A stretch of 64,000 nt of DNA from Macrotrachela quadricornifera (lineage: Eukaryota > Rotifera > Eurotatoria > Philodinida > Philodinidae): the NCBI GenBank assembly GCA_022393335.1, contig JAJEKB010020892.1, forward strand, positions 870,709-934,708, written 5' to 3'. Position 1 is the stretch's first letter; every line of letters begins with the position of its first letter. The notes beneath the pieces are model-generated. The model made no database searches. It had not been told where the DNA came from and saw nothing but the letters and a program-made list of their open reading frames with translations. The position numbers and the translations under genes are program-made. Below are positions 35,841-48,500 of this stretch, piece after piece.

Positions 35841-36659
35841 TGAGTATAGAATATTTGCGATAATATCTTTTTCATTCGTTAATATCGTATTATTTAAATA
35901 ATATAATATTAATTTTTTTTGTGTTAAAAAGGCGCTAAGTTAAATATTTGAAATATTTCTTACTAATAGCTATATTATTATTTTATTGGATAAATATAAA
36001 TCAGAATATAGCTTCAACTTTACTCTTGATATGGAACACGATGAAAATAATATTAATAACAAAAAAAAATCGAATGTTCGTATACACAGAATCTTATTAA
36101 CACTTTAAAGGAAATATTGATGTATTTTTAAATAGCACGTTGTTCTTTATCATCAAGAAAGATTATTAATACATGTATGAAAAGAACAACGATATGTCCA
36201 AATGTCTTATACGACGATTCAGAAAAACAATATCAAGGATTAGAAACTTCAAAAATGTGCATTTGTAGTTTGACAATTTTAAAGTGTAGGAGGTGTATCA
36301 TTGTAAAATATTTTTACTAAATCTATTAGTCTGATTGTCTTGTAAGTTAGCTTAAATAATAAAAAAGGTCACGTATTGACAAATAGTAGAATGAATACAA
36401 CATTTGATACATAGTCTCTGCAATAACGCGTAAAGGTATATATGTGATATTTTTTTATTGAACGAAAGTATATTATACCGTCAACCATATTTTTACGCAA
36501 AAGAAAATGATCTGTTATACTAAAGATGAAATAATTTGATACAACAATAATTGTGATGTGTATTTTATTTATAAGTAAATGTTAATGTACTATTGTTCAT
36601 ATCTAAATACAATCATATCCACATGTAAACTGCGACAGTCTAGGGCCAAGTGAATCGAA
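35841..36659. other. AT-rich non-coding stretch
   Basis: Very AT-rich; no gene, RNA or clear repeat. Confidence 0.4.
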
Positions 36660-37130
36660 CTTTGATGAACGTTACTTGTTTCTTTCTCTTATTAAACCAT
36701 TTCGTCTTAAAAGAAAAACCATTTCTCCTTGAATTTCAGTATATGTACAATATGAAATGATAGAATATATATGTGTTTTTCTATTTTCATTCTTTGGTTT
36801 TCTGATTGAACCATTTCTCTTAAAATTTCAGTATATCTGCAATTTTAAGTAATATATTATATATATTCTTTTTTCTGTTCTTCTGTTTTCCTTTCATGTC
36901 TCTACATATTTATATATTTCCCATTTTTGCTGTATGTATACAATTTTATGGGGATGATCCATTTCTGCTGAAAATGGAACAATTTCTCGATTCGTTGGTC
37001 CAATTGTCCACTGTTGTATTTTCAATAACAATGGACACTAAAATCAGATTGAACTGGAAGAGGTTGCTAAACAAAACACATAGTATAATCTTTAAAATAT
37101 TTCAACTAATGTTGATTATCATTCATTAAT
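36660..37130. repeat. Second copy of the CCATTTCTGCT-type repeat
   Basis: It has GAAAAACCATTTCTCCTTGA and TTTCAGTATATGTACAA units (36712, 36805), and a tail at 36985-37015 matching the tail of the copy near 34.7 kb (GGTCCAATTGTCCACTGTT). Confidence 0.55.
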
Positions 37131-37492
37131 CAAATAGCTAGGTAACCTTCAATTTTCTATCGATCAATTTTACAGGCTTTAAGGGATTAGTATTTCTAAT
37201 CTAGAATGTTAATTATTACATGTTTTGGGTACTGTGCATTTCTCACATAGTCTCATCTAATATTGTTTCAGGTAGTTGTCGAACTATAAACCACTGAGCG
37301 CAAGTAATCAAGATAATGAGGCTAAAAATATCGTTTATTTTATTATATTATGTAAGTTATCGTCTGAAATAGCCTGATTTCTAAACTCATTTAACCATTA
37401 TCATCTACAAAGTTCATCAATCCTCTTAAAAGATAAAAAGAGAGACTTGCGAGCCATGCAATCTACCTCATCAAATTTTCTTCATCATATGA

Positions 37493-37890
37493 TGCGTTAT
37501 AGCGTTTTCCAGGAAATTCTACATATTCTGGATATCAAATAAATTTCCGGAAATTGAATTTGCTCATCGAACAGCCCAATGGAATATGATCCATAATAGG
37601 CATAATGGGCATTTCTCTCGCTGAGGGTGCCACGGAAACGCGAAGGATCACGCAGTGAGAATACCTCTTGATGAGGGTGCCATGGAAACACGAACACACG
37701 CAGAAACATTGACAGAAGTGATGTCTCCTGAGTGCTTATGGGGACTGCAAGGTTTATACGAAATATAGAAGTTATAAGGGTTATAGACGATATAGCTCCT
37801 ATGCCGATTATGGCAGTGAAAACTTGAGTCCGCTATACCCTTCCTTAGAGCTGTGGCAAAAATGAATTTCCCGGAAAACGCTATAACGCA
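37493..37890. repeat. MITE-like element with 24-bp terminal inverted repeats
   Basis: TGCGTTATAGCGTTTTCCAG at 37493 is matched by its reverse complement ending at 37890 (GGAAAACGCTATAACGCA). Inside, a direct repeat (GAGGGTGCCACGGAAACGCG / GAGGGTGCCATGGAAACACG) occurs at about 37622 and 37673. No transposase. Confidence 0.75.
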
Positions 37891-38335
37891 CCGAATCTTC
37901 TTAATCGTCGCGCCAAATTCTTGGAAAACCTTTCCTTTGCCAGTAGTATTGTGACAGGTTCCCTTCTCAGAAAAATGTTCTGCTTTGCAAATATGTGGTT
38001 TCTAAAAATATCAACATCTGACCTCTTTTCCAATATATTCATTTTGTCAAAACCGATCGAAAATATTTTGCGGAAAAGGCCCACTGTATACTGGCCAATT
38101 TCTATGATTTCTATGAAGCTCATTTCAACAATAGTATACATCAAATACTTCAATTATATTAATAGCAATGACCAAGTATGACTCTGTATTGTTATAGATA
38201 GGCTTCCTTTTGCTAGCACTACATTGACAAACATACCTTTACAATATCTCCATCATTTCCTGGCATTTTCTGCCTAACTGAAATCTTATTCATAAAGTAC
38301 TTCGATAATCTATACTTGAATACTGCTTTTCACAG
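37891..38335. other. Spacer before the LRR array
   Basis: No upstream LRR exon can be recognised between the MITE at 37493-37890 and the first LRR exon. The last 15 nt form a 3' splice site (TACTGCTTTTCACAG). Confidence 0.4.
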
Positions 38336-40156
38336 GTATTCAGCACATTGAATCTCACATCCAATCAAATTGCGCCACAAGTAGCACAGCGTTTAGTCAC
38401 TGCTTTAGAACAGAACAAAGTAATATGAATCACATCAATATTCTTCCTGTTCATCTATGCACTAACTGTTTTACACAGACGCTCATCACATTCGAACTTC
38501 GGGACAATCAAATTGGTGATGAAGGAGCAAAACATTTAGCTCATGCTTTAGAACAAAACAACGTAATATTAATTACCTCAATCTTGTACTTATTCATCTA
38601 TAGACTCGCTGTTTTACACAGATACTCACCACATTGAGCCTCGGAAGCAATGGAATTGGTGATGAAGGAGCACAATATTTAGCCAATGCTTTAGAACATA
38701 ACAAAGTAATATGAATTATATTAATCTTCTTCTTATTCGCCTATGCACTTGCTATTTTACACAGACACTCACCACATTGGTCCTCAGAAGCAATGAAATT
38801 GGTTCACAAGGAGCACAACATTTAGCTAATGCTTTAGAACAAAATAAAGTAATATGAATCACATCAATATTCTTCCTGTTCATCTATGTACTAATTGTTT
38901 TACACAGACACTCATCACATTCGAACTTTATAAGAATCAAATTGGTGATGAAGGAGCAAAACATTTAGCTCATGCTTTAGAACAAAACAACGTAATATTA
39001 ATCACATTAATATCCTTCTTATCCATCTATACACTCATTATTTTACACAGACACTCACCACATTGAGTCTCAGAAGCAATGGAATTGGTGATGAAGGAGC
39101 ACAATATTTAGCCAATGCTTTAGAACATAACAAAGTAATATGAATTATATCAATCTTCTTCTTATTCGCCTATGTACTCACTGTTTTACACAGACCCTCA
39201 GCACATTGAAGCTCGGAGGCAATGAAATTGGTCCACAAGGAGCACAACATTTAGCTAATGCTTTAGAACAAAATAAAGTAATATGAGTTACATCAATCTT
39301 GCACTTATTTATCTATGGACTCGCTATTTTACACAGACACTCGCCATATTGGACCTCGCGGCGAATCGAATTGGTTCACAAGGAGCACAACATTTAGCCA
39401 ATGCTTTAGAACAAAATAAAGTAATATAAATCACATCGGTATTCTTCCTGTTCATCTATGCATTAACTGTTTTACACAGACACTCATCACATTTGTCCTT
39501 TATGAGAATCACATTGGTGATGAAGGAGCAAAACATTTCGCTAATGCTTTACAACAAAACAACGTAATATTAATCACATTAATATCTTTCTTATTCATCT
39601 ATACACTCACTGTTTTACACAGACACTCAGCACATTGAAGCTCGAAAGCAATGAAATTGGTTCACAAGGAGCACAACATTTAGCTAATGCTTTAGAACAA
39701 AATGAAGTAATATGAATCACATCAATCTTGCACTTATTCATCTATGCATTCACTCTTTTAAACAGACACTTACCAGATTGAACCTCTGGGACAATCAAAT
39801 TGGTGATAAAGGAGCACAACGTTTAGCCAATGCTTTAGAACAAAATAAAGTAATATGAATCACATCAATCTTCTTCTTATTCATCTATGCATTCACTCTT
39901 TTACACAGACACTCATCGCATTGAACCTCGGAAATAATAAAATTGGTGATGAAGGAGGACAACATTTAGCCAATGCTATAGAACAAAACAAAGTAATATG
40001 AATCATATCAATCTTCTGCTTATTCATCTATTCACTCATTTTTTCGTACAGACACTCACTAGATTGATCTTCTTGTGGAATAATATCAATTTTAGTCTAC
40101 AACAATATATTGAAGAAATGGTCAAAAACAATGCATCAATACAGGAACGAATATGA
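38336..40156 (+). CDS. Leucine-rich-repeat protein (RNI/NLRC3-like LRRs), 13 exons
   Basis: Exons: 38336-38419, 38479-38562, 38622-38705, 38765-38848, 38908-38991, 39051-39134, 39194-39277, 39337-39420, 39480-39563, 39623-39706, 39766-39849, 39909-39992 and 40052-40156. Each of the first twelve is 84 nt and encodes one 28-residue LRR of the ribonuclease-inhibitor type (LTTLSLGSNGIGDEGAQYLA then NALEHNK). All introns are 59 nt, phase 0, starting GTAATAT and ending TTTTACACAG (or a close variant). The last exon ends the protein (IEEMVKNNASIQERI, then TGA). The LRRs would form a horseshoe for protein binding. The 5' end is missing here; the F-box exon at 26831 is a candidate first exon, which would make it an SCF substrate receptor. 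The ORFs at 38425 and 38854 are intron/exon read-through. Confidence 0.88.
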
Positions 40157-40679
40157 TTGTTCACAAGAAGATGCTCATGCCAGCAATATATTTTTATAAG
40201 TGGATTAAATAGTCTTCTAGTTTTATACATGGATATTTTTTGATGAATTAGATTAATTTTTTTTGTGGGATTCGTTTAATAAATGCTATCGAGAAGTAGA
40301 TTGCGTTCTACAAGATTAAGTAGAGAATCAATATTTTTTGTTGTGGATATTTCTTTTTAATAACCGCTGTTGCGTGTATTAGATCGAAAAGAATTTTATA
40401 AGAATTGGTAGAAGTCTTAAGTAAGTGTACAGCGTTTCCTAAATGTAATTTAGGAAAAGCTTTTTCCTATATGTTTGCTATTTCATTAGTTTTATATAGA
40501 ATTCTTTTTTAAACGATAGATGAATACACTGAGCTTTGATTTATTCTAATGATGTTCGATACTAATATGCGGAAGCATCACCTTGGATCGATATACAAAA
40601 ATTTTGCTTTTTTTCATATTTTGAGGAAAAGATTGACTGATTTTTTTGTTTAATTATTTGGACTATCTGTGGTAATTTT
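40157..40679. other. Downstream of the LRR gene
   Basis: Presumed 3' UTR and spacer. No further gene recognised. Confidence 0.4.
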
Positions 40680-41935
40680 CTCTAAATTCTACGTAGGGCA
40701 CTAGAAAAATTTCTTCGCCAGGCTTTTCTAAAAGTCTCAGTTTGCATTCAAGTATCTTGTTATGATGCTTAGACATATTTAGGATTATGTGCAAAATTTC
40801 AGACTTCCAAGTCTTATACTTTGCTGTAATCTATTATTTCTTTGACTTGAGTAACATACCATTTCTATACGCTACATAACGTATGACTTATAACAAATGA
40901 CAGAACTTTGAATTTCATATTTTGATCCTTAAAAACATTTTATGAAAATAAAAAGAAAATATAGCAGAAGATACAGCATGAAAAGCTCTGGAATCTACAA
41001 TATAAATTTTATGTTAATTGTGTACTTTTTCTTTCAAAATAAACAGTATTCTGAGTGCCTAATTATCGATGCTGCGATAGATATTTCGGAGAATTTTGAT
41101 TTTATTTTCAAAATAAAAAGTACACAATTAAAGTAAAACTGTTATTTGACAATTGGAGAGCTTTTCACACTGCATCTTTCGTCATGTTCTGTGTTTTTAA
41201 AAGAAAACGTATTGGGTGACAAAATGATGGAATACGAAAAAAGGAAGTTTTCGTTTGTGTAGAATTTTTGCATCCTAGAAAATTTTTCTCTCACAATTTT
41301 GTTTTTTCTTAAGAACAAAAGTTATATGTATAATATAAACTGTTCTTTGTAACCCGTACAGTTTTTCGCACTGCATCTTGTGGTGTATTCCATTTTTTAA
41401 AAATAAAACGTATTAGGTGATAAACAAGAAAAAATCACGTTCGTCAGATACAAAAAAAATACTTTTTTGCAACATCGAATTTTGATCTTTCGGAATTTTG
41501 TCGATTTTCAAAATAAATAAACGCAACTGTAAGACAAGCTGTCTTTTGTAATTTGTTTTCGCAGCGTCAAAATTTGATTGCTTACAAGTTTATCGATTTT
41601 TCAACACAGAAAATGCAACTCTAAAATTAGTTGTTCTATGTAATTTGTAGAGCTTTTCATGCTGCATCTTTTGATATATTTTGATAAAACGTATTTAGGA
41701 ATCATACAATGAAATATAAAGTTCTCCTATTAAGGACAGGTTACCCATTAGCAGATTACGTGCACCTACCATAAAAGCAATGACGGATCACAGCGAAGTA
41801 CAAGACTTAGATGTCTGAAACTTTGCACATAATCCTAAATATACCTAAGCATTATAACAAAATAATTAAACTGAAACTGCGGCTTTTAGAAGAACCAGGC
41901 GAAGAAACTTTCCTAGTGTCCCATGTACTTTAAAG
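40680..41935. repeat. Long fold-back element with internal dispersed motifs
   Basis: Left arm about 40680-40835 and right arm about 41785-41935 are inverted copies. Shared blocks are CATATTTAGGATTATGTGCA / TGCACATAATCCTAAATAT and TTCTTCGCC / GGCGAAGAA. The 950-bp interior carries four copies of the dispersed motif (40970, 41157, 41356, 41646), three of them inverted. Confidence 0.7.
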
Positions 41936-42612
41936 ATAAGTTTATAAATTTTTCAATAAATTGCATCTGAGAAAGAAAACAAATGTTTTGTATCTCGATG
42001 CAAGGAGATGATTTTGCATAATAATATCGAAGATCGTTTGAATATATAAAAATTCATTATATTCATTTGTAATATTAAAAAAAATTCGATAAAGTTAAAT
42101 GAAATAGCAAAGATATACGAAAAAACTTTTGCTAAATGACTTTCCAGATATCATGTATAAGATCTGGAAACTGTCTATACTTTGTCTGGAAGCTATTATG
42201 GTACAAAATATCATCTTTCAAAATCGACGATAGGCTTAGTTATGTACAAAAACGATATTTGCTTACAGGACTTTGTAGTATACATTATTGACATTTTTTA
42301 ATATGATGAAAGTTGTTGCATGGATTTTTTTATAATGCGCTATAAATTGTGTGTTACTTTTTTTAATCAAATGTTATCTACACTCATGTTTATCGTTGAG
42401 TTTTAGTCTGTGTATCGATAGTATATGAACTTTCTATAAAGGAATAATGAAAAGAAAATAACAAATATCTCAATCTAATTTAGAAAACTTTTTGGACAAG
42501 CAGAAGATGCAGTTCATTTATCTGCTAAGCAATCGCGTATTCTAATATACTAAAACAAGACTAATAGATTCGACAGGATTGGAAAGTAAATCGTTCACTA
42601 ACTTTAAGTAAA
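41936..42612. other. AT-rich spacer
   Basis: No gene or repeat recognised. Confidence 0.35.
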
Positions 42613-43173
42613 TACAAGGTGTTCCAAAAGTCACTTACCAAATAAAAATTTGAGTATCTCTTTTACGGCTCGAGCAAACGAGCTGATTTTTTTTTATTAA
42701 TGATAGAAGCATGTTCAACGTTTATATCCGTAAAGACTCTTTGTTAAGTATCATTATTGATTTGAACAAAAAAAATTTTACTTTTTCACAGATATGAAAA
42801 AAAAAAACTATACTTAACAAAAGATCTCTCTAGGCATGTCTCTATCATTGATAAAAAAATCAGCTCGTTTGCTTGAGCCGTAAAGGAGATATTCAATTTT
42901 TTTTCAACAAAATGACTTTTCAAGATTGCCCAAAAATTACGCATCGGAGAAAAAACTGATTATCTCTATTGCGACTCGAGCAAATGGGCTGATTCTTTTA
43001 TCAATAATAGAGGCATATTCAAGCTTCAGGTTCATAAAGACGTGCTTAGAGAAATTCTTTTCTAAGTGTATTGTTTTTTTTCTTATCTCTGAAAAAGTAA
43101 ATATTTTTTTGTTGAAGTCATTCGTAGTTTTTAACAAAGGTTTTCTCTAAGGTGGCTCTTGATTCACCTTGTT
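42613..43173. repeat. Hairpin element plus related half-copy
   Basis: 42640-42740 and 42790-42905 form an inverted pair (ACGGCTCGAGCAAACGAGCT / AGCTCGTTTGCTTGAGCCGT). A third, direct-orientation relative (CGACTCGAGCAAATGGGCTG) runs from about 42955 to 43165. The outer ends (ACAAGGTGTTCC at 42615 and the reverse complement of TTCACCTTGTTCC near 43173) may be the termini of the whole composite. Confidence 0.6.
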
Positions 43174-43179
43174 CCTATC

Positions 43180-44060
43180 TATGAAATAGCTTGTCAGCGC
43201 AGCTCGTTTGGAGTTAAAATGTGAAACTCACATATTCTTATAAGCTAAGAGTTGTATTACTTGAAGTGTTTTTATAATGTTATTACTCTATATTGATATA
43301 TGTTTATATGCAGCAAAGCTTTAGGTGAAAGAGAATGATGATAGACCATAGCAATCATTTATTATGTCCTGCCTAACTATAATGGGAGATGTTTCCAATG
43401 GAAGGCGTTTATAATGGAACTTGTCTATAATGACACCTGTCTGTAAGGGAGGGGGAGCTGGAAAATCTCGACTTAATGAAACTTACACTCACTAATTTTC
43501 TTTGACAAAATATGTGAGTTCCACAAAAGATGCAAAATAGAGTTTTTTATAGCAAACAATTGTGATGCACCACAATAGGTGGAAATCCTTCAATTGATGT
43601 CAGGGCAGGATTGAATGATTTTCAACCTATTGGTTTATGATAGGACCATGATTCGTCACATATCGCTACATTACATAATCCCCATGTTCCATGTTGAAGC
43701 TTTACCAAATTTTCTTGTCACAAATGAACCCGTTCACTTCGCTGATTATTAGTCAATAAGCTAGGCATCCAACGAGGTGTAATATTTTTCAGCTTCAAAT
43801 TGTCATAAATAGTTCATTCAATAACACCATGATTCATCCAAGTTTCTTCTTGTATTTCATCAATTGTAAGATGAGGATCATCATCGATAAGGCATCCAAT
43901 TTCTACAATATTATCAGATACTGTCTCGATTACAGGTTGACCGATCCGTGGTTAATCCTGGACTTCTTTACGATCTTCACGAAACCGGTTGAATGTTAAA
44001 TACACTACACACTTTTATATGGAAACGAAAATTTTCCTTACTTAAGTATAGAGGACATTT
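43180..44060 (-). pseudogene. Mariner-family transposase remnant, N-terminal half
   Basis: On the minus strand from about 44000: RFREDRKEVQD, then (after a stop) IGQPVIETVSDNIVEIGCLI, DDDPHLTIDEIQEETW, LKLKNITPRWMPSLLTNNQR, LVKLQHGTWGL, and ICDESWSYHKPIG, whose Asp corresponds to the first catalytic residue. Several stops break it, and the catalytic C-terminal half is mostly missing. A short MCEFHIL-type piece at 43190-43230 links it to the copy at 24.1-24.6 kb. Confidence 0.75.
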
Positions 44061-44647
44061 AGTATTACAAGTATATATAGACGGAAATGCCAATTTCATT
44101 TAACACACTGACTAACAATATATTCAGCACGCTATGAATAAGTCATTCTATGGATGGTGATATTGAGGTTGTCCAACAACGTAATCACTCGACCATGAGA
44201 TCTCTGGTTAATTATTAACTTAGTTGAACAAAATCCATTCAAAATTAATATGATATGTACCATACGATTGTTTATCGAAAAAATCTTCTAAATATGTTTG
44301 TATTTCACTAATGTGTCTACAAGATTTATTGTCGATCATGACGAAGAAATCTTGTTACATTAAAATAACACATACAGAATTTCTGAAATCTTAGGATTCG
44401 AGGCTATCAGTAATCTCTTAATCAGCTGGTCTTATAGAAAAATATCCGCTCTATAATTGAAAACTTTTCGATGATAAAAAATAATCTTTCTTTTGAGTGA
44501 CTTTGAAATCGACTAGATTTGCATTAAGAAATAATACAAAAATTTTAGAATAAATATTATAAAATTCTCATTTTGCCACAAAATTATTCTTAGCAAAAGA
44601 ACATGAAATATATAATCTGAGTCCCTTTCATGAATGTATTTCATATA
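44061..44647. other. Spacer 3' of the secreted-protein gene
   Basis: No gene, RNA or repeat recognised. Confidence 0.35.
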
Positions 44648-45538
44648 TTATATATAAATATTAGTTGCATCAAAAGATCCTTCATCACTAATTAAATTTG
44701 CAAATGTTTTATTGCGTAATACATCATAAAAATCGTACCATTGTCCATTAATGGTTACCATTCGATTAATTAATCGTATTCCATGACTATAATCTTTATA
44801 AAAACGATCATGTGATACATAATTTAATGGTTGAATTATTTGTCCAGATGGATACCACCATCCAACAATAGCAACATTTTTTGGATTAGTTAATAATCCA
44901 ATAGAAATGACAACATCTTTTTTATGACCAGCTACTAATTCACCTGGAATTTTCTTTGCTAATGTATCTTGAATTTTTTTATTATGAAATATCATTCTTT
45001 CTGTTGACATCATAGTTGCATCATATGGTGGACCATTTGGACTAGGAGTTAATTTAACTGTAGCTGCTTGCCATATTTGATATGCCATTTTTCTTGTTGG
45101 AAGAACAGCACTATATAGATCTGCAATTTTTCTTGCTGTTAATGGATTTAATGGTGTTCTTAAATAATCTGTATTTGTTCCAATACAAAGATAATCAGGA
45201 AGAACCCAATATGTTAATGTATTATTTCCTTCATTTACTGTAATAGGAATTGAATTTCTCATAAAATTAGGAATATTTCCAATTTCAAATTGTGAAAATA
45301 TTAGATCTTCTCTTGCTTGAGTTGGTCCTACATTTATTATTGAATTGCCAAAATCAGTTCCACTAATAGTAGGTGATGGAATTGTAAATATTGGTATACC
45401 TTTTGGTCCAATATTTGATGATGAAGATTTTATTGATCTACTGTTAATAGAATAGATATTTTCTTTATGATTTTTCACTGGATCAATGAGGGTTATCACA
45501 ACCATCATTGTGAACAGTATACTATAAAGTTGATGCAT
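44648..45538 (-). CDS. Secreted protein of unknown function, bacterial-like
   Basis: A 296-residue intronless frame from ATG 45538. The N-terminus is a likely signal peptide (MHQLYSILFTMMVVITLI). The body has ordered, conserved-looking blocks: LTYWVLPDYLCIGTNTDYLR, LNPLTARKIADL, LPTRKMAYQIWQAA, GELVAGHKKDVVIS (H205), NVAIVGWWYPSGQIIQPL and YKDYSHGIRLI (H252). From recollection this block set occurs in uncharacterised secreted proteins of bacteria; I cannot confirm it here. Paired His residues next to Lys-Asp and Tyr-Ser suggest an enzymatic or metal site, but no reaction should be assigned. The lack of introns and the resemblance make horizontal gene transfer, common in bdelloids, a reasonable hypothesis. 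Confidence 0.7.
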   Translation of the reverse strand: MHQLYSILFTMMVVITLIDPVKNHKENIYSINSRSIKSSSSNIGPKGIPIFTIPSPTISGTDFGNSIINVGPTQAREDLIFSQFEIGNIPNFMRNSIPITVNEGNNTLTYWVLPDYLCIGTNTDYLRTPLNPLTARKIADLYSAVLPTRKMAYQIWQAATVKLTPSPNGPPYDATMMSTERMIFHNKKIQDTLAKKIPGELVAGHKKDVVISIGLLTNPKNVAIVGWWYPSGQIIQPLNYVSHDRFYKDYSHGIRLINRMVTINGQWYDFYDVLRNKTFANLISDEGSFDATNIYI

Positions 45539-48500
45539 TCTTGTTTTTCTCTAAACTATAACAATATCAGATTTGTCTTCAAAAAAATAACTTTGTATTC
45601 TCATCTTATTATAATCGATGTGAAAAAAATTATGATAACCATATGTTTCTATACATTGTTTTTTTGAAAAAAAAGCCTCCGCAACAAAAAAAAAATTAAT
45701 AACGAACGAGGTTTTTTTTATTTCTTTTTTCTTTGTTTTAATCGATTATTTTTAAAGTATTCGTGAGTTAAACATTAAGAAAAAACATGAAATGTGTTTG
45801 ACAAATATTTAGTTTTCTATGTTATAATCGGTTTGGTAGAAAAAATGGCCGCACTTTTCATTTCATCTACATGTACTTAATATACTATATTAATAAAATA
45901 AAACATCCCAGGAGACGCAATATGAAAAGCTCTACAATTCACATATGACCGCCATTTTTTATAGCTACCCTTTCTGCTTTGAAAAAGATCAACATTTTCA
46001 AGAGTCAAACTTTAGCCGTCCGAAACAGTGTTTTCTCTGATATAACATAAATTCGATTTTGTAAACAGCTCCTGAGATATTTTGTTTTATTAATATACTA
46101 TATTAAGTGCATGAAAATTGAAATATAAAGCGCGACTATTATTTCTGTCGCATCCGTTATTTTTCGATAATATACAAAAATCAAATGATTTGCTCGTCAA
46201 AACTTATTACTATGATGTAACATTCGAGTCATATCAATTGAAATAACTTCTATCAACGTTTTACCAGACCAACTCTTTGTTGGCGGGTGTGGCATATATA
46301 TACCACCTCGAGTATTTTCTCAAAGTTGAGAAATTAATAAGATGTTTCAAGGTCGTTTATTCCGTCTAAGTCACATATAAGTAGATACTTGAAAATTGAT
46401 AGAGCAAAATAGTTTAGATTGGATATTTGTACTAGGAATTATGTATTTTTTTCTATAGAAATATAATGAAAATGTAGCTCTTTGGACGGACTATCAAAGG
46501 TATTATATGAAATTTTTAGTACATTCAGTTTTTTCGATTGAATATCTCTTGTAAAATCAAGGAAAGCTACACATATAGCAAATATCTTCATAGTACTGCC
46601 CATTCTATCTTAGAAAAGTTATTAATGGATTGTTGATTTATATCTAGAATTAAAGCCCTAATCAAGAGTTATCGAAATCACCAATTAAGTGGTATTTTAT
46701 CGTCTATCTTTCCCATGAAAAGGAACCTAGGATATAAATCAAAGTTTTCAATTAATGAACAAATAATGAGATTTTTGTCCATAGCTTTGACTATCGCAAA
46801 ATGGATAAAAACCCTAACAATTTTATACTAATATGCTCATCTTAACGTGCTCTTTGTATTGGTATAAAATCTAGAGGAAGGTAGTAGGAAAATTTTAAAT
46901 GAACCGATTTCGGACATTATCTGTCCCGTCCTTTCATGCGAATAAACAAGACAGTTTTAAACTTTTTCTAGCCTTACTAAAGTCTACATATGGGCTAAGT
47001 ATCAAGTCAAAAACAATTCGACAGTTATTGGGTTCATTTTATATATCCTGTTGAGCAAAAGAATTCATTTTAGAGTAGTGTAAAAGTTTGGCAATAAAAT
47101 TTCTACAACGTTTAGAAATGGACAAAGAGAAAATGACCTTTTATTCTCTCTTAAAAAAGGGTACTGACTCCGATTTTTTTTCTTTCTTTTTCGTTCTTAC
47201 ACGATAATATATTTTTTTGATCATTATGATTAAGTAAAATAAAAAAAACGAGTAGTTTTCCATGCTTCGGTTACTGTCCATTGTTTTCGTGGATTACGAC
47301 GAAGAATTGTGCACTCCTCAAGTTTAAACATATAGCAACGGATGTTCGGCCATAATCAGCGTACCTGTTAACTGCAAATCATCCAAAATAGATTTGATTG
47401 ATACTGAAACTGCAAAATCATGTCATGCAGTCAGTTTCTTCTAGGATCATCCAACTAACAATAATGATCAAAACATCATATACGGAAAATAAACAAGCAT
47501 TCAAAATTGCTATCGACAATATACAATAATGCAATATGTTTCACATGTCTATCGAGTATTTAACAATCCAGTGCTTGAAGAGTTTGAAATAACAAAAATT
47601 GGTAAACGACTCATTCAAGTTTCGTCAAACTCCGAGTTCGGTCTCAAATTCCAAGCTCCACCTGATTCGATGCTCTCTGATATATTTATCAATTATAAGG
47701 TTATCAAAAATGGAAGTAAAAATTAAACAAACATTATTGATAAATATACTCAGGAAAAAAAACATCATACGCAAAAGAATGAGAGACCTTGAATGCAATC
47801 AAGTGATATGCCTGTACGTTAGAATCAGTCGAGTCCAAATATTTTGAATCCAAGAAGGAAAAATAATCAAAGTCGAACTCGTACTTTGATTACGTTCAGG
47901 ATTATCTGGGTGATTCTTCAACTAAAAATTCGTTAAACATTTCTTCTATGCACAGCAAGTTTTGTGTTTTCATACTAAATCTCTTCATAAATATTTGTTA
48001 AAATATGATTGACAAATTACTGAATAAATTAAAGATACTTTTCGGAATGGTTGAAAACTGAAAATATTTTTAAAAATATAAATTTCCTCACTCTTGGACT
48101 TGAGACACAATGGGGAGCCAGGCGGAAATATTCTTTTCCATAATCTAACAGTTTGTGTAGATACATGCATATGTGATCTATCATTCCCTAAAATAGCGGT
48201 TCTCAAAGTTTTATAGAGGCCAAGAAAAGAGTCTGCCAAGGCTTGAGCCCAGAAATCAGCATAAATAAAGAAAGTCTCGTCGCTCGGCAATATAACACAA
48301 TATTCCATCAGCAAACAATATCGCAAAAAACTTGCTCACCTTTAGACTTTATGGTTAAAAAATAATTATCGCAATTCATTTTAAAATAGAGTAGAAAACA
48401 AGGAGTCTCTATGCCGAAAACCCGACCGAAAACCTACCGTTCCGTATATTAAAAACTCTACAAAGAGATCACATCTGATCAAGCGCGCATTTTTACCACA

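Noticed and set aside
37881..38181. ORFs on both strands before the LRR array
   Set aside because: No LRR or other motif; partly inside the MITE at 37493-37890.
38425..39066. ORFs at 38425 and 38854 as separate genes
   Set aside because: They are read-through of intron plus LRR exon within the array.
47529..48326. Small ORFs on both strands
   Set aside because: No family pattern and no splice context.
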